A DNA stretch of 8,913 nucleotides from an uncultured Ruminococcus sp. (GTDB lineage: Bacteria > Bacillota > Clostridia > Oscillospirales > Ruminococcaceae), in NCBI GenBank assembly GCA_945867875.1, contig CAMBJF010000088.1, positions 1 through 8,913 of the forward strand. The letters run 5' to 3'. Below are positions 6,666-8,913 of the stretch, one piece after another. Position numbers and translations under genes: made by a program. Every line of letters starts with the position of its first letter. The first letter of the stretch is position 1. Below the pieces are notes generated by a model. The model was not told where the DNA came from. It ran no database searches and worked only from the letters and a program-made list of their open reading frames with translations.

Positions 6666-7772
6666 TTACGGTGTAACGGGAGAATCATTTCCGCCGTACA
6701 TAAACGCCAGCGCTTTTGATATCTCAACGGGGTCTGTAACGGGTGTGGGCTGCCAGTTGTTGTGGTCGCCTGCATATACATAAAACGGAGTGAAGTTTTC
6801 TTCCTGCGATATGTATGAACCGTTTTCGTCAAAGTTGAAGGTCTCGGTAAGGATAACAGTCTTATTTTCGGGAAGTCTGCTTCCGCCGTAGCAGAAGTTT
6901 CCGAGAGAATAAATGATATCCACACCGTTGTAATTTTCCATAGGTCTCAGAACGTGGGGGTGAGAGCCTACGATAAGGTCAACGCCCATATCCGCATATT
7001 CATGACACATTTCCACAAGCCAGTCCTCGGGAACGTGTTCCTTTTCAGTGCCGCCGTGGAAGAAAAGTATCTGAATGTCACTGTTTTCTTTCAGTTCTTC
7101 AATTTTGGGGGTAATGATAGGCTCGTAATTTGTGCCAAACATATTTGTGCAGAGAATTCCAAATTTAACGTCGTCCTTTTCCACATAAACAGGGTGGTCA
7201 AGGTCGCCCCAAGTTATGCCTGCCGCATCAAGGGCATCGGCAGTATCGTTATATCCTTCTGTGCCGTAATCCATTGTGTGATTATTGGCAATGGAAACAA
7301 TGTCAATACCGCCTGCTTTCAGGATATCAACTGTGCTTGTGGGAGACTTGAACCAGAAAGCCGTACCTGTTTTGGACGTTTTTGAAAGATTGCGGTCGGT
7401 AAGGACATATTCGTTGTTTGCAACAACAAAATCGCTGCTTTCATAATATGGAACAGCCTTTTCGAGAAAATATGAAGCGGGCTTTTCCTCTGCATATGCC
7501 TTGAAAGCGTCGGAACGTGTATCTCCTGCATTCGATGAGAGGAGACAGTCACCGAGAAATGTGAATGTTATGCTCTTACCTGATGTGAGAGAAAGCTCTT
7601 TGTCTGATGTCGGTTCTGTTATAACTTCGGTGACCGTTTCTTCGGGCGGTACGGTCTCGGCTGCAACCTCAGCGCCCGAAATGTCACCGTCGGCTTTGTA
7701 CAGTCTGCGGCAGCCGTATATCATCACCGCAGAAACCGCTGCAAAGCACAATGCGGTCTTAACTATTTTCAT
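6666..7772 (-). CDS. CapA family protein (poly-gamma-glutamate synthesis type, metallophosphatase fold), exported
   Basis: A 368-residue protein of the CapA/PGA_cap family. An N-terminal hydrophobic segment (about 4-20, MKIVKTALCFAAVSAVMIYGC) is a signal anchor. Cys21 in IYGC is only a weak lipobox, so lipidation is uncertain. A Thr/Glu/Pro-rich linker (about 34-60) then leads to the catalytic domain outside the membrane. Family motifs are FLGDCLLSS (72-80), ANNEYVLTDR (118-127), IANNHTMDYG (161-170), FFHGG (237-241), VGSHPHVLRPM (268-278) and YSLGNF (288-293). These are the metal-binding blocks of calcineurin-like phosphatases as seen in CapA. HGG stands where HWG is common, and NNE where NLE is common. 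No pgsB/capB or capC gene lies beside it, so poly-gamma-glutamate synthesis is not implied; a cell-envelope role is a guess. Start choice: ATG at 7772-7770; an ATG 12 nt earlier (7784) touches the Shine-Dalgarno. Confidence 0.9.
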   Translation of the reverse strand: MKIVKTALCFAAVSAVMIYGCRRLYKADGDISGAEVAAETVPPEETVTEVITEPTSDKELSLTSGKSITFTFLGDCLLSSNAGDTRSDAFKAYAEEKPASYFLEKAVPYYESSDFVVANNEYVLTDRNLSKTSKTGTAFWFKSPTSTVDILKAGGIDIVSIANNHTMDYGTEGYNDTADALDAAGITWGDLDHPVYVEKDDVKFGILCTNMFGTNYEPIITPKIEELKENSDIQILFFHGGTEKEHVPEDWLVEMCHEYADMGVDLIVGSHPHVLRPMENYNGVDIIYSLGNFCYGGSRLPENKTVILTETFNFDENGSYISQEENFTPFYVYAGDHNNWQPTPVTDPVEISKALAFMYGGNDSPVTP

Positions 7773-7784
7773 TCTATGTAACAT

Positions 7785-7789
7785 CTCCT
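7785..7789 (-). promoter_or_regulatory. Shine-Dalgarno abutting the first of two CapA-family start codons
   Basis: Read on the - strand, AGGAG (7789 to 7785) is directly followed by ATG (7784-7782), and a second in-frame ATG (7772-7770) begins 12 nt after the Shine-Dalgarno. Only the second gives a usable spacing. It also starts the protein with MKIVK just before the hydrophobic segment, as expected for a signal sequence. Confidence 0.6.
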
Positions 7790-7854
7790 GATGCGGACAA
7801 ATGTCCATAACTTTTGTTCTGTGCCTTTTGGCATTCTTTTCTTTCTATATATAC

Positions 7855-7883
7855 ATTATAATACGCATTAAGATGAAAATCAA
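7855..7883 (-). promoter_or_regulatory. Candidate sigma-A promoter for the CapA-family gene
   Basis: On the - strand TTGATT (7883-7878) and TATAAT (7860-7855) are separated by 17 nt. The -10 is perfect and the -35 matches TTGACA at four of six positions. The start site would lie near 7848, giving a leader of about 75 nt. The region is AT-rich, so chance matches are possible. Confidence 0.6.
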
Positions 7884-7935
7884 GTTAAAATTTGGTTACA
7901 ATTGGGAAATAGCTTAAAAGAACGGTGCAAATTCC

Positions 7936-7963
7936 TTGACAAATCGGCTGATTGTGGTATAAT
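7936..7963 (+). promoter_or_regulatory. Strong sigma-A promoter with extended -10 for the HD-domain gene
   Basis: TTGACA (7936-7941) and TATAAT (7958-7963) are both full consensus with a 16-nt spacer. TG at 7955-7956, one base before the -10, makes an extended -10. The expected start is near 7970, about 25 nt before the ATG at 7995, leaving just enough leader for the GGAGGG at 7983-7988. This implies robust, largely unregulated transcription unless an operator lies further upstream; I see no clear one. Confidence 0.88.
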
Positions 7964-7994
7964 AAACAAGTAATCCTGTTGCGGAGGGCTGTTT

Positions 7995-8663
7995 ATGTCA
8001 AGTAACGTTACTTATAAATATATCAGGCAAAATCCTGATATTCACACATATATAAAGAATGCGGACGCTGCCGTTGCCGTTCAGGGCTATACGGAGCATT
8101 CCTTTACTCACGTTGAAAAGGTCGCTGAGACGGTAAAAATGATACTTGAAGGGCTGGGCTGTGACGAAAGAAAGGTCGAGCTTGGAATGATCGCCGCATA
8201 TATGCACGATATCGGCAACGTCATTAACCGCATCGACCACGCTCAGAGCGGCGCAGTTATGGCTTTCAGACTCCTTGACAATCTGAATATGCCTGCCGAG
8301 GAGATATGCGACATAATCTCCGCTATCGGGAATCACGACGAGGGCACGGCACAGCCGCTGAACGCCATTACAGCAGCCCTTATCATTGCTGATAAGACTG
8401 ATGTCCGCCGCAGCCGTGTGAGAAATATAAACGCACTTGCAAACGATATCCACGACAGGGTGAATTTTGCGGTGGAAAGATCCGAGCTTGCTTTTAATGA
8501 GGATAAGACAGAGCTTATCCTTGAACTCACTATTGATAACAGGATATCTTCGGTGATGGAATACTTCGAGATATTTATGAATCGTATGATACTGTGCAAA
8601 AAATCAGCGGAATTTCTCGGGGTAAGATTCAGGATCAGGGCAAACGGCTCAGATCTGGTATGA
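7995..8663 (+). CDS. HD-domain phosphohydrolase
   Basis: A 222-residue protein with a metal-dependent HD phosphohydrolase domain over about residues 35-145. Candidate metal ligands are His39 (in FTHVEKVAE), His71-Asp72 (YMHDIGN), His114-Asp115 (IGNHDEG) and Asp133/Asp136 (IADKTDVRRSRVR). A C-terminal alpha/beta region (about 170-222, containing LELTIDNRISSVMEYFEIFMNRM and KSAEFLGVRFRI) is not part of the HD core. HD proteins hydrolyse nucleotides, cyclic nucleotides or phosphate esters. The substrate cannot be told from this sequence, and I see no HD-GYP motif or RelA/SpoT synthetase domain. ATG 7995 has GGAGGG at 7983-7988, 6 nt upstream, and is driven by the near-consensus promoter just before it. 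No signal peptide is visible, so it is probably cytoplasmic. The next gene follows after 22 nt with no terminator between them. Confidence 0.87.
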   Translation: MSSNVTYKYIRQNPDIHTYIKNADAAVAVQGYTEHSFTHVEKVAETVKMILEGLGCDERKVELGMIAAYMHDIGNVINRIDHAQSGAVMAFRLLDNLNMPAEEICDIISAIGNHDEGTAQPLNAITAALIIADKTDVRRSRVRNINALANDIHDRVNFAVERSELAFNEDKTELILELTIDNRISSVMEYFEIFMNRMILCKKSAEFLGVRFRIRANGSDLV

Positions 8664-8685
8664 TTTTGGAAGGACAGATGTTTTT

Positions 8686-8863
8686 ATGCAGACAATACCA
8701 TATGTTGGGTACAGCCTTTATCAGCTTTTTCTGATGTTCTGCTTCTGGAGCTTTATCGGCTGGTGTATCGAGGTCATTGATATGACTTATGAAACGGGGG
8801 AGTATCAGAACAGGGGCTTTCTGAATATGCCTATATGCCTCATTGAGGGACTGGGCGTTATAA
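8686..8863 (+). CDS. Membrane protein resembling PF06541 (putative ABC transporter type IV, CmpB), N-terminal fragment
   Basis: Only the first 59 codons plus one base are genomic; the insert ends at 8863 and the adapter begins. The peptide starts MQTIPYVGYSLYQLF and has a hydrophobic segment at about residues 9-31. It contains FWSFIGWCIEV followed by NRGFLNMPICLIEGLG. The pattern F-x-GW-x-x-E-x ... NRGFLNGP-x-CPIYG is characteristic of the PF06541 family of small polytopic membrane proteins, whose ABC-transporter label is poorly supported. ATG 8686 has AAGGA at 8670-8674, 11 nt upstream. An ATG at 8678 is out of frame and closes after 18 codons. It is probably cotranscribed with the HD gene. 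Translation beyond residue 59 (TVSYTHLRAHET...) is adapter and must be discarded. Confidence 0.75.
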
Positions 8864-8913
8864 CTGTCTCTTATACACATCTCCGAGCCCACGAGACGCT
8901 ACGCTATATCGTA
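8864..8913 (+). other. Illumina/Nextera P7-side adapter (technical sequence, not genomic)
   Basis: Positions 8864-8882 are CTGTCTCTTATACACATCT, the reverse-complement Tn5 mosaic end. Positions 8883-8897 are CCGAGCCCACGAGAC, the Nextera Read 2 adapter. Positions 8898-8905 (GCTACGCT) occupy the i7 index and match, from memory, index N709. Positions 8906-8913 (ATATCGTA) match the start of P7 (ATCTCGTA) with one difference at 8908. On the + strand the adapter reads in frame with the preceding gene as VSYTHLRAHET. On the - strand it yields a false start MGSEMCIRDS running into genomic sequence. This stretch should be trimmed. Confidence 0.98.

Noticed and set aside
6954..7385. + strand open frame (143 codons) opposite the CapA-family gene
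   Set aside because: It is a shadow of the CapA catalytic domain on the other strand, with no ribosome binding site or family motif.
7822..7833. Small inverted repeat TGCC-TTTT-GGCA in the CapA-family leader
   Set aside because: The stem is only 4 bp and is expected by chance. There is no T-run or other sign of a regulatory hairpin.
47..8863. Search for CRISPR arrays, tRNA or rRNA genes, insertion sequences, riboswitches, toxin-antitoxin or defence genes
   Set aside because: No regularly spaced repeats, cloverleaf, transposase motif, attachment duplication or defence domain was seen. Gaps are short and genes are housekeeping or common accessory types.
8635..8892. - strand open frame (85 codons) beginning MGSEMCIRDS
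   Set aside because: Its start and first residues come from the Nextera adapter. The rest is antisense to the CmpB-like gene and the HD gene 3' end.

Overview
The insert is ordinary chromosomal DNA of a low-to-moderate GC Firmicute. The protein sequences and the gene order ispA - DUF212 - dxs - tlyA - nadK - argR - recN point to class Clostridia. The flavour of the proteins suggests a Ruminococcus-like member of Oscillospiraceae, but that family-level placement is inference. Both ends of the window are not biological. Positions 1-46 are the tail of an Illumina P5 oligo, an 8-base index and the Nextera Read 1 transposon adapter. Positions 8864-8913 are the Nextera Read 2 adapter, an index and the start of P7. 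The genomic insert is therefore 47-8863 (8,817 bp), and coding frames that run into the ends are artefacts there.

Region 1 (47-6650, + strand) is a compact housekeeping run. It holds the 3' third of ispA (polyprenyl diphosphate synthase), a small DUF212 (divergent PAP2, YuiD-like) membrane protein, dxs (first enzyme of the MEP isoprenoid pathway), tlyA (S4 plus FtsJ-type RNA methyltransferase), nadK (NAD kinase), argR (arginine repressor) and recN (SMC-like DNA repair ATPase). Spacing from dxs to recN is 11-13 nt or an 11-nt overlap, so these genes are almost certainly cotranscribed. The run links isoprenoid precursor supply (dxs, ispA) with NADP supply, RNA modification, arginine control and DNA repair. 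It ends at a strong hairpin terminator that also works on the other strand.

Region 2 (6666-7772, - strand) is a convergent gene for an exported, membrane-anchored CapA-family (poly-gamma-glutamate synthesis type, metallophosphatase-fold) protein.

Region 3 (7773-7994) is a divergent intergenic segment with a candidate promoter for each direction. The + strand promoter is close to consensus with an extended -10.

Region 4 (7995-8863, + strand) holds an HD-domain phosphohydrolase, then the first 59 codons of a small membrane protein resembling the PF06541 'putative ABC transporter type IV' (CmpB) family. The latter is cut by the adapter.

I looked for a novel system (defence, mobile element, CRISPR, RNA gene, tandem repeats) and found none. 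The most important observation is the adapter sequence at both ends and the false peptides it creates.
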